64,000 nucleotides of DNA from Fragum whitleyi (Eukaryota; Mollusca; Bivalvia; Cardiida; Cardiidae), in assembly GCA_948146395.1 (NCBI GenBank), contig OX411543.1:67343474-67407473 (forward strand), in the 5' to 3' direction. Under the pieces are notes generated by a model that searched no databases, was not told the origin of the DNA, and saw nothing but the letters and a program-made list of their open reading frames with translations. A program made the translations under genes and the position numbers. Positions within the stretch are counted from its first letter, which is position 1; every line of letters begins with the position of its first letter. This document shows, one piece after another, positions 34,490 to 46,529 of this stretch.

Positions 34490-36869
34490 GGGTGGGTCTA
34501 AAACGCAGACAATATATAAGGACAAGGATATTCGACTGGGGTCTAAAACGCAGAAAATATTGATAAAGAAGGATTATATCCTTACGCAGACAATATAGAC
34601 AAAGAGCAGTTGATACCTATCTTGACTGGCGAGCCTGTCTTAATCTGTCGATGTTGAGAGGGTAGCGTAGATAGGACAGGTTTACCAGTCTAATACCTAT
34701 CTTATGCCAGGTAAATGTTTATTGATGGTGATAGTTTTGAAATTATTTGTCCCACCTTTTGTTACTTTTCTCTTTAATTAGTGCTTTGATATTCACGGTG
34801 TTGATTTAGGTCATAAACTGAAATTAAATGAAAACGTATCTCTTATATTGATTTTAAACAGTATTTCCGTTTTAATCTATATTGTTTTAGGGTTTCTAAC
34901 CACCTCATCGTAGCATTACTTGATATATGAAGTATTCACCAATTTAATCACTTTATCAAAAAATATAAGACACTGTAATTCTGCGATTTCAATTAGATAG
35001 AAAGAAGTTAAGTGCAATAAAAACATGTTTTGGTTACAGCGTAAAAATAATGTGTGTAATAAAACTAAATTTATTAGATTAGTGGAATAAATAGCTTGAT
35101 AAACAATTTTTTAATTTGCTGCAATCAATTCACTTAGCATTTCAGTCAATACCAATGAGGAAATAAATATTATTTTGAACATTTTACGTACTTTTATTTC
35201 TTATCTAAATTAAAACTGAATATTAAAGAATTGTGAAATATACTTAGGTCAGGTCTACCAAGAAAGAATATTTAGACTGTCACGCTTAGAAGTTTTCTTA
35301 GTTAACTTATATAAAAGATAAAGTCGAAATTTTTAAGTTAATCGTTCTTGATAATAATACATTCCTCTCAATTAAAAAGAAAAAGATTTTACTTGTGGAT
35401 ATATTTTCAAAGGAAAATAGGAAATAAGCAATTTAAAAATTAAAAGGAAAAACGGCCCAAGAAGGCAGTTTTCAATAATCAGCGAATGTGTCACATGTAG
35501 CTGTCTCGCTTTTATTTAAATAAAAATGGGGCAAAATAAAGTATGATGACTTACGTTATCAATTTCTCACCGTTCCTTGATAATACTGTTGCATCTTCTC
35601 GTGCCGCTATAGGCACACGACAACCCTTAGATACACTCGAATGAATTTACAATGCAAGTCAATGACTTTGCAGCTTCAATTTAGGATGTATATACCTTTT
35701 TTTGTATATTTGATATATTTATTTACTGGTGGTCATTTTCCTTTCTCTTTCTTACTTTTATAATTAGTTTGAAAGACTAGCATGATGACAATAATAGTAA
35801 TTGAGTTAAGAAACAATTGCCCATGTCATAATAACTGCTAATACATTTTTTCAAATGACGGAATCGGTGACGCCTGGAAACTGTGAGAACTATTTATGCA
35901 TTTTGTAAACTTCATCGGCATAACTGAAAAGTTAAAAAATCCATTTCTTCAAGTGCTGAATATTGTGCAGGAATGTAGTTAGTGCGTTACGGCATTTTTT
36001 CTTAATACGGGCGAATGAGAATAAATATTAAGGCAACATTGGATCTAAAGGATAGGTGCATAGTTTTTCATCGTTTAAGTGCTTGGTGCATGGTCAAAAC
36101 CTCGTAGTTACAATTTGAAAAATATATTCTAGTCATGTTGTTATGATTTTAAAAGAATACGCATGTTGGTATTGTGTTGATACAAGTAAGCGTTGCGTCA
36201 TTGCTTTACTCGGAAAGTATTTAAGTATGACAATTAAATATTCATAAAGTCTCCAAAAAGAGAATACTTCTATCCGTGTAAACATCCTTTTACAACAAAA
36301 GTTCATAATGGAGCGTACATGTACCGGTATGTTAAAGTTAACCTAAACACATATTAACAAATGTTTTTGCTCATAACTTAAATCTACACCATTTCAACGA
36401 AAATGAAATAAAAAAAGAATGAACAAGAGGACCAAGATGGTCCTAGATCGCTCACCTGAGTCTCTTTGACCCCTGGGACATCATATTAATTAGATAGGCA
36501 GATGACAAAAAGAAGATATTTGCCTAAGATCAATACCATGGAACGTTTTCAGCGAAGAGCAAGACAGATAAGCCTTTTTGCTCTTTGATTCTATGTAAAA
36601 AAGGATGCACCCAGGTGGACCATAAATGTGACCCCAGGGTCTTGATATGAATAAACTTGGAAGAGGTCCATAAGATGATGCTATATTCTAAATATGAAAG
36701 CTGTCTACCTTCTGGTTTCAGAGAAGATTATTTTTGAAGGTTTTCCTATTTTCACCCATCCTACTCAGATGAGCTGAAAGGGATGAGCCCGGGTGGAGCC
36801 CAAATATGACCCAAGGGTCTTGATATGAACAAACTTGGTAAGGGCCCACTAGATGATGCTACATACCAA

Positions 36870-37905
36870 CAAGGTGCCAAATTGTCACAAGATACGCCCG
36901 TCACACTGCTTAGTATTAACTGGGGGTTTGAATAGAACTGAGGTTATTTTGAATGAGTATTTTTTGCACCCATGAAGTTTCATGATCCTAGCTATTATAC
37001 TTTTAGAGATATACTCCGGACAAGATTCTAGTATGAAAAACAACAAAGGGCAATAACTCCAAAAATAGGCCAGGTAGAGTTATGGTTCTTGTGCACTGCA
37101 CTCCCACTTGGTGAGATCTATGCACCCATGAAATTTCATGATCCTAGCTATTATACTATAAGAGGTATACTCCGGACAATATTCAAGTCTGAAAAACAAC
37201 AAAGGGCAATAACTCAAAAAATAGGCCAGGTAGAATTATGGTTCTTGTGCACTGCACTACCACTTGGTGAGATCTATACACCCATGCAGTTTCATGATCC
37301 TAGCTATTATACTTTTAGAGATATACTCCGGACAAGATTCTAGTATGAAAAACAACAAAGGGCAATAACTCCAAAAAAAGGCCAGGTATAGTTATGGTTC
37401 TGGTGCACTGCACTCCCCCTCGGTGAGATCTATACACCCATGAAGTTTCATGATCCTAGCTATTATACTTTAAGAGATATACTCCGGACAAGATTCAAGT
37501 CTGAAAAACAACAAAGGACAATAACTCAAAAAATAGGCCAGGTAGAGTTGTGGATCCTGTGCACTGCACTCCCCCTTGGTGAGATCTATACACCCATGAA
37601 GTTTCATGATCCTAGCTATTATACTTTTAGAGATATACTCCGGACAAGATTCTAGTATGAAAAACAACAAAGGGCAATAACTCAAAAAATAGGCCAGGTA
37701 GAGTTATGGTTCTTGTGCACTGCACTCCGCAATGATGAGAAGAATACAATTGCCAAGTTTGAAGTCGATTGGACTTCAAGTGACAGAGTTATGCTCCGGA
37801 CAAAGAAGTGGACGCCGCCGGACGCCCGGACGCCCGGACACCCGGACGCCGGACGTCACGGGTGATCCCATAATACGTCCCGTCTTCGACGAGCGTATAA
37901 AAATG
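36870..37905 (+). repeat. Tandem array with exact 156 bp unit, nested
   Basis: GTGCACTGCAC starts at 37091, 37247, 37403, 37559 and 37715, each exactly 156 bp apart. Units contain GATCCTAGCTATTATACTTT, GGACAAGATTC.AGT.TGAAAAAC and CAAAGGGCAATAACTC. It is followed by CAAGTTTGAAGTCGATTGGA, a GGACGCCC-rich block (37800-37855) and GGGTGATCCCATAATACGTC...CGTATAAAAATG. As 156 is a multiple of three, ORFs of 71-84 codons run through the units; I do not consider them genes. Confidence 0.9.
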
Positions 37906-38669
37906 AAAGCGGTGTGCCCTCTGGTTTCGATTAGAGACGATTTTTAAAAAAATTTTGCTCTTTGATTCTATGTAATAAGGGTTGCGCCCGGGTGGAGCCC
38001 AAATATGATCCTCGGGTCTTGATATGAACAAACTTGGTAGAGGTCCACAAGATGATGCTTCATACCAAATATGGAAGCTGTCTGCCTTCTGGTTTCAGAG
38101 AAGAAGATTTTTTAAAGATTTTCATTTTTTTACCCTTAGTGCTCATAAGAGATAAAGGGATGCACCCGTGCAAAGCCCAAATATGACCCAAAGGTCTTGA
38201 TATTAACAAACTTTGTAGAGGCCCACTAGGTGATGCTACATACCAAATATAAAAGCTGTCTGCCATCTGGTTTCAAAGAAGATGATTTTTAAAGATTTCG
38301 GTCTTTGATTCTATGTAAAAAGGGTTTGGCCCAGGCAAAGCCCAAATATGACCCCAGGGTCTTTATATGAATAAACTTGGTAGAGGTCAACTAGATGATG
38401 CTACATACCAAATATGGAAGCTGTCTGCCATCTGGTTTCAGAGAAGAAGATTTTAAAAGATTTTCAATTTTTCACCCTTTTTGTTAAGGGTAAAGGGAAA
38501 GTTAAGGGTGGATTTCATTTATTTGAACAACTTTGGTAGAGCTTGACCCAAGGAACATCCCTGCCAAGTTTCATCAAGATTTGCCCACTGGTTTAGGAGG
38601 AGAAGATTTTTAAAGAAATTGTGGACGACGCACGACGCATGACTGACGACGGACATTCTACGATCACAA

Positions 38670-38705
38670 TAGCTCACCTTGAGCACTTCGTGCTCAGGTG
38701 AGCTA
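38670..38705. other. Perfect 16 bp-stem hairpin at element 3' end
   Basis: TAGCTCACCTTGAGCAC pairs with GTGCTCAGGTGAGCTA around a short loop. The same hairpin stands at 60956-60991, and variants at 59248-59283 and 63302-63337. It is followed by AAAA. Helitron-type elements have a hairpin just before a CTRR end; here CTAA lies at the hairpin's edge. Confidence 0.8.
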
Positions 38706-38912
38706 AAAATAATTAATTCAAATCTAGTGACTATTACCATTCACCTGTTATTATAAAGGTGTCAACCGTTCTTCGTCTATATCGTCTGCGTAAGGATATA
38801 ATCCTTCTTTATCTATATTGTCTGCGTTTTAGACCCCAGTCCAATGTCTTTCTTTGTTATATATTGTCTGCATTACCATATATTCTATATTGTCTGCGTT
38901 TTAGACCCACCC

Positions 38913-39635
38913 GAAAAAGTTTGCGAATCGTTTAGGAAATGCTTCCAAACTTTACACGTGATTCAAGTTCAAAGCGGGTTAGAATTTTAAACAATTTTAT
39001 ATATAGTTTTTTGCTTTCTGAATACATGGTGGGTCATGAATGGCCGTTTTCCAACAGAAATCTTGCAACTACAGATTGTTTAATGCAGTAGTTACGAGGT
39101 TTTGGAAGAAAATCCACGAAATGAAATAATTTCGACTACAGTTATTTCTCTTTTTCAGACTAGCAACATCTTGTGGAAGGAAGTGTGGTTATTCTACAAA
39201 GCATTATCTAAAGTTTAAATAATAACCCAGCCCTGTCGTCAGTTCATAATGCAAATGTTCGCAAAACGTTTGACAAAATAATGTTACTTTAAATGGTGGT
39301 TTTTTGCATCCTGAACACACAGGGCTTTTTGATCTCTATTATAGAATGCACAATTGAATACCTTTCTTATCCTTTTCTTGTGACGGGTCACATTGGTTTT
39401 TATTTTATAATTTCGATTGTGCAAAAAGTTTCTGAACACATGTTTTTTTGTTTTTTTTGTTTGCTTTTTGAAAACCATAACGTCTCTGGGTGACCAGTTG
39501 TAGTTTTATTATGGGGTTTTGGTCGCCAACTGAAGTTGAAATATATTCGTTTTATCTGCGCATTCAAAAAATGTTCAAAGAATACTAAAACACTTAGTAA
39601 TTAAAACACTCTGTCTTTAAAACATAAAGTAAGAA
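38913..39635. other. Unassigned spacer
   Basis: No gene or repeat partner was seen. It holds only short ORFs without motifs. Confidence 0.4.
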
Positions 39636-40650
39636 CACGGGGGTGATGTCCATGATCGGAGCCACCGGCTCCGCTTTCAAAATCATGTGTGGAACTTCCG
39701 CTCCACGTGTGGCTCCGATTATGTAGATGTAAACATTTCATATTTTGAGTGAAAAATGGAGTAGGAGGTCGGGATTTCCTCATTTATATAATATTTTATT
39801 CATTAATCATAAAAAAGTCGAATGCTATTCGACCAGTTATACATTTTGCAACGTAAACGTACTCAAAAAATGTAAGGACGCTCGTTGGTTTTGGTTAAAA
39901 ATGATTTCTTCTGGGAGCAGTCTTGTGCCAGGAATGTCAAAATGCGTGGTTTTTTAACCTCCAAAATGCAATATTCTGAACAGAATTAATAACACAGACC
40001 ATTGTTTTCAGTGTACACGAGTTTAACATAACAACCACAATAATCTAACCCAATGTACCTTTCTTCAATATGATGTATATCAAAGAAAATTGTTTGGTTC
40101 CGATTATGTGGATTCGCTCCGGTTATGCACCTTGGCTCTGAAGTTGTGGAGTTTCTTCTTCTTCTTCCACATAACATCTTTAATATGAAATTTCTACTAG
40201 TTTCATTGGGCGTTTTTTTTATCATCATTCCACGATGCAAGTTACGTTTGTTACTTTTCACTTCTACATGTTTACTTTTATTACAATATTCCGGTTACTA
40301 GACAGTCAGCTTCATTAATATTACTTAGTACAAGTACGTGCAGGAGAATTGTCAGACTATAATCCAGGATTAGATGTGAAGAGATATAAAGATTTCTTCA
40401 GAGCCTATCAATGGTGTTTCTTGCTTATTAAACTTCGCACGCTAAGCGTTCCAATTTTAACAACGTCACTTCTAACACTCTTTCAACGTCGATAATTCCA
40501 TGAAATTTTATCAGATATATTTTGTGAGTGGAACCAAAAAAAGATGTTGCGAAATTCGCATTCATCTGAAACGTATTTCAAGAAATACGATTAATATATC
40601 GTACTAAAAAAGGACTCAATGATTCTCAAAATTCCCTTTTGTTCGATTTT

Positions 40651-41700
40651 TAGCACATCTGAGCAGACAGTGCTCATAGTGAGCTATTGTGATCAAGCTG
40701 TGTCCGGCGCCCTTCGTCCGTCGTCCGTCACCAATTTGTGTGCACTCTTGAGGCCACCTTTTTGGTCCAAATGTCTTAAACTTGGTCAGGATGTCTGTCT
40801 CCATCAAATCTTGGTCCAGTTCGAGATTTGGTCAAGTGAGGTCAAAAATGGGATCTTGTAAATGAAAGGGGTCAAATTTTAGCAAAAGTCTTGTGTGCAC
40901 TTCAGAGGACACATTTTTGGCCAAAATGTCTTTAAACGTTATCAGGATGTTTGTCTCCATCAAATCTCTGACAAGTTCGAAATTGGGTCAAGTGAGGTCA
41001 AAATTGAGGTCAAGGGAACATCTCTTAGAAAACCCTCTGTTCACTTTAGAGGTCACATTTTTGGCCCCAATTCCATGAAACTTGGTCAGAATGTTGGTCT
41101 CCATCAAATCTTGGTCATGTTGTAAACTGGGTCAAGTGATGTCAAACATGAGGTTAAGGGGTCATATCTAAGAAAAACCTCCTGTTCACTTTAGAGGCCA
41201 CATGATTTGCCCTTATGTCCTGAAACCTTGCCAGAATGTCTGCATCAAATCTCGGTCAAGTTTGAAATTGAGTCAATCGGAGTCAAAAATGAGGTCAAGG
41301 AGTGATATCTTAGAGGAACCTTCTGTTCACTTTAGAAGCCACATTCTTGACGCAAATGGTCTGAAACTTGGTCAGAATGTAGGACCCCATTAAATCTAAT
41401 CTTGGTCAAGTCCTAAATTGGATCAAGTGAAGTAAAAAATTAGGTTAATGGGTCAAATCTTGGAAAAACCTCGGGTGAACTCTAGAGGCCACTCAAATGT
41501 CTTGAAACTTGGTCAGAATATTTGCCTCCTTGAAATCTCATTCAGTTCAGAAATTGGTTAAGTGGGACCAAAAATGAGGTCGAAAGGTCAAATTAAGGAA
41601 AATCTAGAGGACATTTATTTGTTTTAACATATTGTCAGGATCGTTGTCTTGAAATCTTAGACGAGTTGGAAAGAGGGTCAAAAACTGGGACACCTCTTCA
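40651..41700 (+). repeat. ~145 bp minisatellite region of copy B, with hairpin
   Basis: Equivalent of 27850-28900 on the other strand. It starts at an imperfect hairpin (40651-40686, TAGCACATCTGAG...GTGAGCTA) and GTCCGTCGTCCGTCACC. Units carry AACTTGGTCAGGATGTCTGT, CTCCATCAAATCTTGGTC and CACATTTTTGG.C. ORFs of 61-80 codons here come from the repeat and have no protein-family match I recognise. Confidence 0.75.
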
Positions 41701-42740
41701 AATCTTTGAAAATCCTTCAGTACTTTAGAGGCAACATATTTGACTCAACTGTTTTGAAATATAATCGGAATGATTGTCTTTTTGATATCTTGGACTTTTG
41801 TTGAGCTAGTCATGACTTTCAGATAAGTAGTTTTGACACTTTGCCACATTTGTCCAATACTTGTAAATGCCTCAGGTTAGCGCTTAAGGGCCAATGATCC
41901 CTTGTTTTCTAAGCCCCGCGTAACACTTAGTTCCGAATTTTCGCAAAGTTTTGAACATATTTATATAAATTCCGATTAATGTCAGAATTTACTACTTCAT
42001 CTCCGGATTTGTCAACTTTTCAATCGGAAAGTAATTAAACTAGATTTAATAAAATTAAAACTTATTAAAGACTATGAAAATCAAATACTGAAAATGTCGG
42101 TATAGGGGTACCGTTTTATAAAGGCGATGTTGAAAATTAAACAGAAGTATAAAAATTTGACATTTAGCAAAACAAATTCAATATACAAGGGCGAAAACAC
42201 GTTTTATATATACTGAACAACAAAAATAACGCATCACTTAAATTTTTAGATACAACTTTTTCCATAATCTTGAGTCTGGAAAATTGGATATACTAAAATA
42301 AACGTAAACTAATTATTGATCTGTGACAAAAAGGATTACACAGAAGACATACGCATTGGAGAGTTACGTGTGACTAACCCAAAAATCAAAATTTTGAAAT
42401 CAAAGTCAGTTTTAAATGCTCTGTAAAGTTCAATAGCGCGTGTATTCATGTGCAATATTGCTCTCAAATAATGTTCGACACGTAGATTAAATCCTAACAT
42501 GGCTTTCCAATTGCTCTTCATGCTGCCTTAATTTGACTCAAAACCTTGCAATTTTGCGTTCTTTTGTGAACTCTCATTGCAAGCTCGTTTCTGATATGCT
42601 TGAGTTTGAGATAAATCTGATCGGTCAAAGAGAAGGCATCGGTATAACTAAAAGACTGTTTTCGTTATAAACAATGTTTTCTCATGCAGCAGATCGAATG
42701 CATCGTACGAAACTCAAGTTTGTCGGGTAATACAGCTTAT

Positions 42741-42745
42741 AAAGG
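42741..42745. repeat. Target duplication AAAGG, left
   Basis: AAAGG precedes the 5' LTR and recurs directly after the 3' LTR (53390-53394). The uninterrupted site in copy A (about 26788-26798, minus strand) reads CTTAAAAAGGTGGAAAC, which contains AAAGG once. Confidence 0.9.
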
Positions 42746-43780
42746 TGTAGTAGGGTCACTTTTGGTTGGACAGGTCAATTAAGTTGTACTATACTTTTTC
42801 CTATTGCGCAACACGGTTTCGCTTGATTTCACATTTCCCTCCACAAGTGGTCAGTTGGTCATGTGACTTTTTCAAATCCTTAGTCGGACAGAATTGATTG
42901 AATAGGCAACATCTATGTTTAAATCCTTTGTTTAGAAAATTAGCGGGAAATGGATCACTTTCATTTGTAAGTTATCTTGGATTTCATATTTTTCTTTCTT
43001 ATGATGTTTTCTTAAATTGGAAATACGTGGAGATGATATTCCGTTGTTTCGATCGGTTTGATATCAGTTCGGTTGTTAATATATCTCGAATTCGGATTTC
43101 GGTCCTTTTAGTCCTTTGGCGCGCTTGCAATCCTTTAATTAACAATTCCTTCTTTTACCCTAGCTTGCACTATTACTCTTTAATATTTTCAGTACTGACA
43201 GTCACGGGATGATTGTAGACATGTGTTGATGTTTTGGTGTGTGTGAAACACTTAATTCCCTAAATTGGTAGGTTATCTTTAATTGTATACAGATGTCATG
43301 TTTATCCTTTCCATGTAAAGCATGTTTAGCGAACGTTTGTGAACAGTACAGCAGAAATGTAATTTCACTGTTAAAGGGTTCAGATTAGAGAAATAATAAG
43401 GTTATGTATAAAAGGGTTAAACGAATCTTTTGTAATATTGATAGAAAGTAAGTTAATATATTTACTTTAGAACATTGTAGGAATAGGAGTATTATGTCAG
43501 CAAATGACATAATAATCCTTTCCCGTAATGTCCACGTTGAAAATTACGCAGCCGTGACCGAATTATGATTGAGAGTAGCTTTCTTTGATTTTATTGTAAA
43601 TTATTCCATGTTTTACATTTCAGAGTGTTGGTTTGTTTGTAAACACCTGTAGTAGAAATGATGTCACATTATTAAAGAATGAAAACTGAAAACACTGACT
43701 CTATATACTCCTAGTCGTCCATAATAGAATCCACTTAAATAAGCAGTAAGCCCTATCTATTTGGTAGAGAGCCCTGTTAT
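42746..43780 (+). repeat. 5' LTR of gypsy element 2
   Basis: TGTAGTAGGG...CCCTGTTAT, 1,035 bp. A TATA box (TATAAAAG, 43407-43414) and ATTAAAGAATG near 43671 may mark the promoter and polyadenylation region. The LTR end is placed so that the target duplication is 5 bp; one base further gives a 4 bp duplication. The 104-codon ORF inside is not supported as a gene. Confidence 0.92.
43407..43414 (+). promoter_or_regulatory. LTR TATA box
   Basis: TATAAAAG about 660 bp into the LTR, conserved in the 3' LTR at 53016-53023. Probable transcription start of the element. Confidence 0.5.
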
Positions 43781-43784
43781 ATTT

Positions 43785-43798
43785 TGGCGCCCAACGTG
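43785..43798 (+). other. Primer binding site
   Basis: TGGCGCCCAACGTG lies four bases after the LTR. This 14 bp matches the form of PBS used with tRNA-Lys in some retroviruses and retrotransposons. The tRNA of this host was not checked. Confidence 0.8.
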
Positions 43799-46529
43799 TA
43801 TATGGATTAGTAAGGGAGTAAAAGGATTGATAACCAACTGGACAGTGATCACATATGTTTATTTAACCAATGGATTTACCAGTGATTTTTTCATGGAGAT
43901 GAGCCGTTTGATACTGGACTTTTATCCTTTACCTTTTTATGCCTGAGGACAGTCATTTTTCGTGCGGGGGAGAGACGATGATGCCAAGATGAGGACGATT
44001 TAGACGATTTGGACCATTCAACCATTTTGGAGACGATTCGACACTGAGAATCGGATTGGAACTGTGATAATTTGTGCAATAGTGAACTGGACTGTGTTTT
44101 CACAGAGTTCATTATTTTAGGACAGTGTATATTGTGTATTTATGGATTTAGGATAAAGATAAGGGTCTGTGAGTAGAATTTTTTATTTGTATAGTTTTAT
44201 AGCCCTTTAAAATAGCAAAATTCCCTTTTCACACGTTGCTGCACCAGTAGAGTACTTCTTGTTTCGTGTCCATCATGATATTTCACTAAATTAAACTTTT
44301 TGTTTAGTATCCATCCAATTGAATACTGCTGAAAAAAAGAGAACAATTTGTCCGATTAATCACTTCCCACGATGTTTCTGATGAACGGGTTATCATCTCG
44401 TTGTTTGGACCAGTATAGTCTAAATAACTAAATGATATATTTAACAATTTTCAGAAGATAAAACCTTGAAAAGTTAAACTTATGATATGTATTTTTGGTG
44501 AGAGGTATGTCAGTTTGAATGTATCACAAGTTTCATACTAACAATGGTTCACTAACGCACTAACCATATTTTCTTCTGTCTATCTTTCCGACCTTTGACC
44601 TAGCGTAGCACCGCCCATCAATATTGCTTGGTTTGATGTATTTTTGGTTCTTTTGATTGGTTCACCTTTGACCTTTTTTATCCGTCATTTTGATTGGTTG
44701 ATTATACTTCCTGTTGAATTGTTGATCGCCGATTGGCTCCTGGTGATTCCGTCTTAATTTCATTGGTTCCCATAGATTTAGTTCACACCTGTTGGTTCCC
44801 ATTGAGTTCTTTATTGGTTCCCATATATTGGTTCCACTTTCTTAGATTGGTTCTCAAGGATTGGTTCCCATTATTTGGTAGCTTTATAGCTGGTTCCCCG
44901 GGATAATTCCACTTATTTGTGATTGGTTCCCACTTGCTTATGTGCTAAATCTTTATTGGTTATTTTGATTTTTGGTTCCCAGTTTTCGAAATGCTTTACA
45001 TTGTTACGCATCTTTCCTGTTCGAGATTGATGGCTGGTTCCCGGCTTTCCATCTTTAGCCTTTTGTGAACTTGGGTTATTTGCATATTCAAATTTGATTG
45101 GATATCCAGTTTGAAAATTTCTTTGTATGACCTTTGAACTTTGAATTATTTTTGACTTCCTATTTTGTGATTGGACTTTGTTGTCAAAATGGACTAATTG
45201 TTACATTCCGGTCTTTGTGATTGGTTTTCAAAAGTGAAAGTGTGTTTCCTGCTCTGAATTACACAACCTTTAGTGAACTTTGAACTTACAGTGATTTAGT
45301 GATAGTTGAACTTGTAAATTTAAAATACTTAATCTTATTTCAGATTCTAGAATTTTGGTGATTGAATTAATACTTTATTATTATAGACTGTTAATTACAT
45401 TAGAAAGTTATTTTTAATGCATACTTAATAACACTTATGCATTAGATATTTTCATTAATACTTAGAATATTTGTTTGATATTACCCTATGAGAACTTAAC
45501 CACCATTTAGTGATATCAAAACTTAGATAATTTTGTATTGTGAAATCATAAGATTGCACATTACTTTACTTATATTGTACAATGATTCATATCCCTGAAA
45601 TACTTAGTTTCTTTGAAATGAATTGTCTATTGATGTAATCATGAAGTCTAATTACTTGATAGTTTACAAACGAAATCCACTAACATGTATACTCTAGTGT
45701 GTATCGTTGTATGAAAACTATTTCAGTCACGCTCTGACTACCAGATATCTTAACTTTAGTGAAGTGCTATTAAGATTTCCATTAAAGGGAAGTAATTTGC
45801 AGTTTATACTTTATTGTTTATTTCGAGAAAGCAATAGTCTTAAATAGTCTTTACTTGCCTTTAACATTTAAGGAAAGTATTCATTTAGTAATGTGAAAAC
45901 ATTGTGTGAAGATATTACTTAGTGATTATGTGACTTAATCCTAGCCTAAGCCTTTACTAAAGTATAAAGACACTTATACTTAGTCTGAGACTTGAATCTC
46001 TGTTGAACGTACTTAAGTTAATTGAGTCCAACTACTTTAATCAGATTTCAGAAAATAAATCTGGTTGTAGGTACTTACCCTTTACATGGTAAACACCTTT
46101 TACCCTTTTCAGGTTTTAAAAACTTAAACTTGAATTTAGGTGGTATATCTTTACAGGTTTAATTACTTACAGGTTTATTTACTTACAGGTAAACTTGTCT
46201 CTAGTGTTAAGTACATATATGCGCATGTGTCCCTTTTGTGATTGATTATTAAAGGGAAATAACTTAGTGCAATTGACTTTACAAATGCTATCCCTTAGTA
46301 AGGGGAGATTATTATTTCAGATTGTGTGTTACCAAGTGTCAAGTGTTGATTAACTCAACTTTAAAGGGTCAATATTTTGATTTAACATTAAATCCCTTGT
46401 TCTATTTTTAGAACACAGTCCTTATAGTGCTTAAATCCATACTTACTGTGAAAATTGACATTTTATGATAGTGTGAAGTTAAAGTGAGGATTTATTGATT
46501 TAAAGTGAACGTCTATTCTTACTTAAATC
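43799..46529 (+). other. Long leader of gypsy element 2 with GGTTCCC repeats
   Basis: About 2.7 kb without a credible ORF between PBS and gag. Between 44764 and 45041 the heptamer GGTTCCC occurs eight times, usually as ATTGGTTCCC, with further variants out to about 45230. The rest is AT-rich with many ACTTA and TTTA motifs. Confidence 0.75.

Larger units (their letters stand above)
36422..38709 (+). mobile_element. Hairpin-ended minisatellite element carrying a second array
   Basis: The start is AACAAGAGGACCAAGATGGT, with a hairpin AGGACC...GGTCCT at 36428-36444, followed by CGCTCACCTGAG. Units of about 170-180 bp repeat TTGATTCTATGTAAAAAGG, CCAAATATGACCC.AGGGTCT, AACTTGGTAGAGG and GATGATGCTACATACC. 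It ends in GACGACGCACGACGC and a long hairpin (38670-38705) running into GAGCTAAAAAT. A 156 bp array interrupts it at about 36870-37905. There is no protein. The 63688-64000 and 57243-58897 elements share both terminal motifs. Confidence 0.8.
34490..38912. mobile_element. MULE-like element: long TIRs and 9 bp target duplication
   Basis: The left end GGGTGGGTCTAAAACGCAGA is matched by the reverse complement at 38912. The inverted repeats continue through GGACTGGGGTCTAAAACGCA and AAGAAGGATTATATCCTTAC (roughly 130-190 bp). GAAAACGTT precedes and GAAAAAGTT follows, an 8-of-9 match, the duplication length typical of Mutator-like elements. The interior (34640-36420) has no ORF of note, and the rest is a nested minisatellite element. 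Non-autonomous; the MULE assignment is inference from TIR and TSD length. Confidence 0.7.

Noticed and set aside
37089..37655. Repeat protein of 52-residue units
   Set aside because: The 156 bp period keeps frames open by arithmetic. ORFs exist on both strands, the array lies inside a transposable element, and no start, splice or domain evidence was seen.
36870..37905. CRISPR array
   Set aside because: Regular repeats without spacers in a eukaryotic repeat context. The units are contiguous 156 bp minisatellite units.
42898..43212. 104-106 codon ORF found twice (also 52501-52821)
   Set aside because: The two copies are the LTRs of gypsy element 2. No domain and no reason to expect a protein there.
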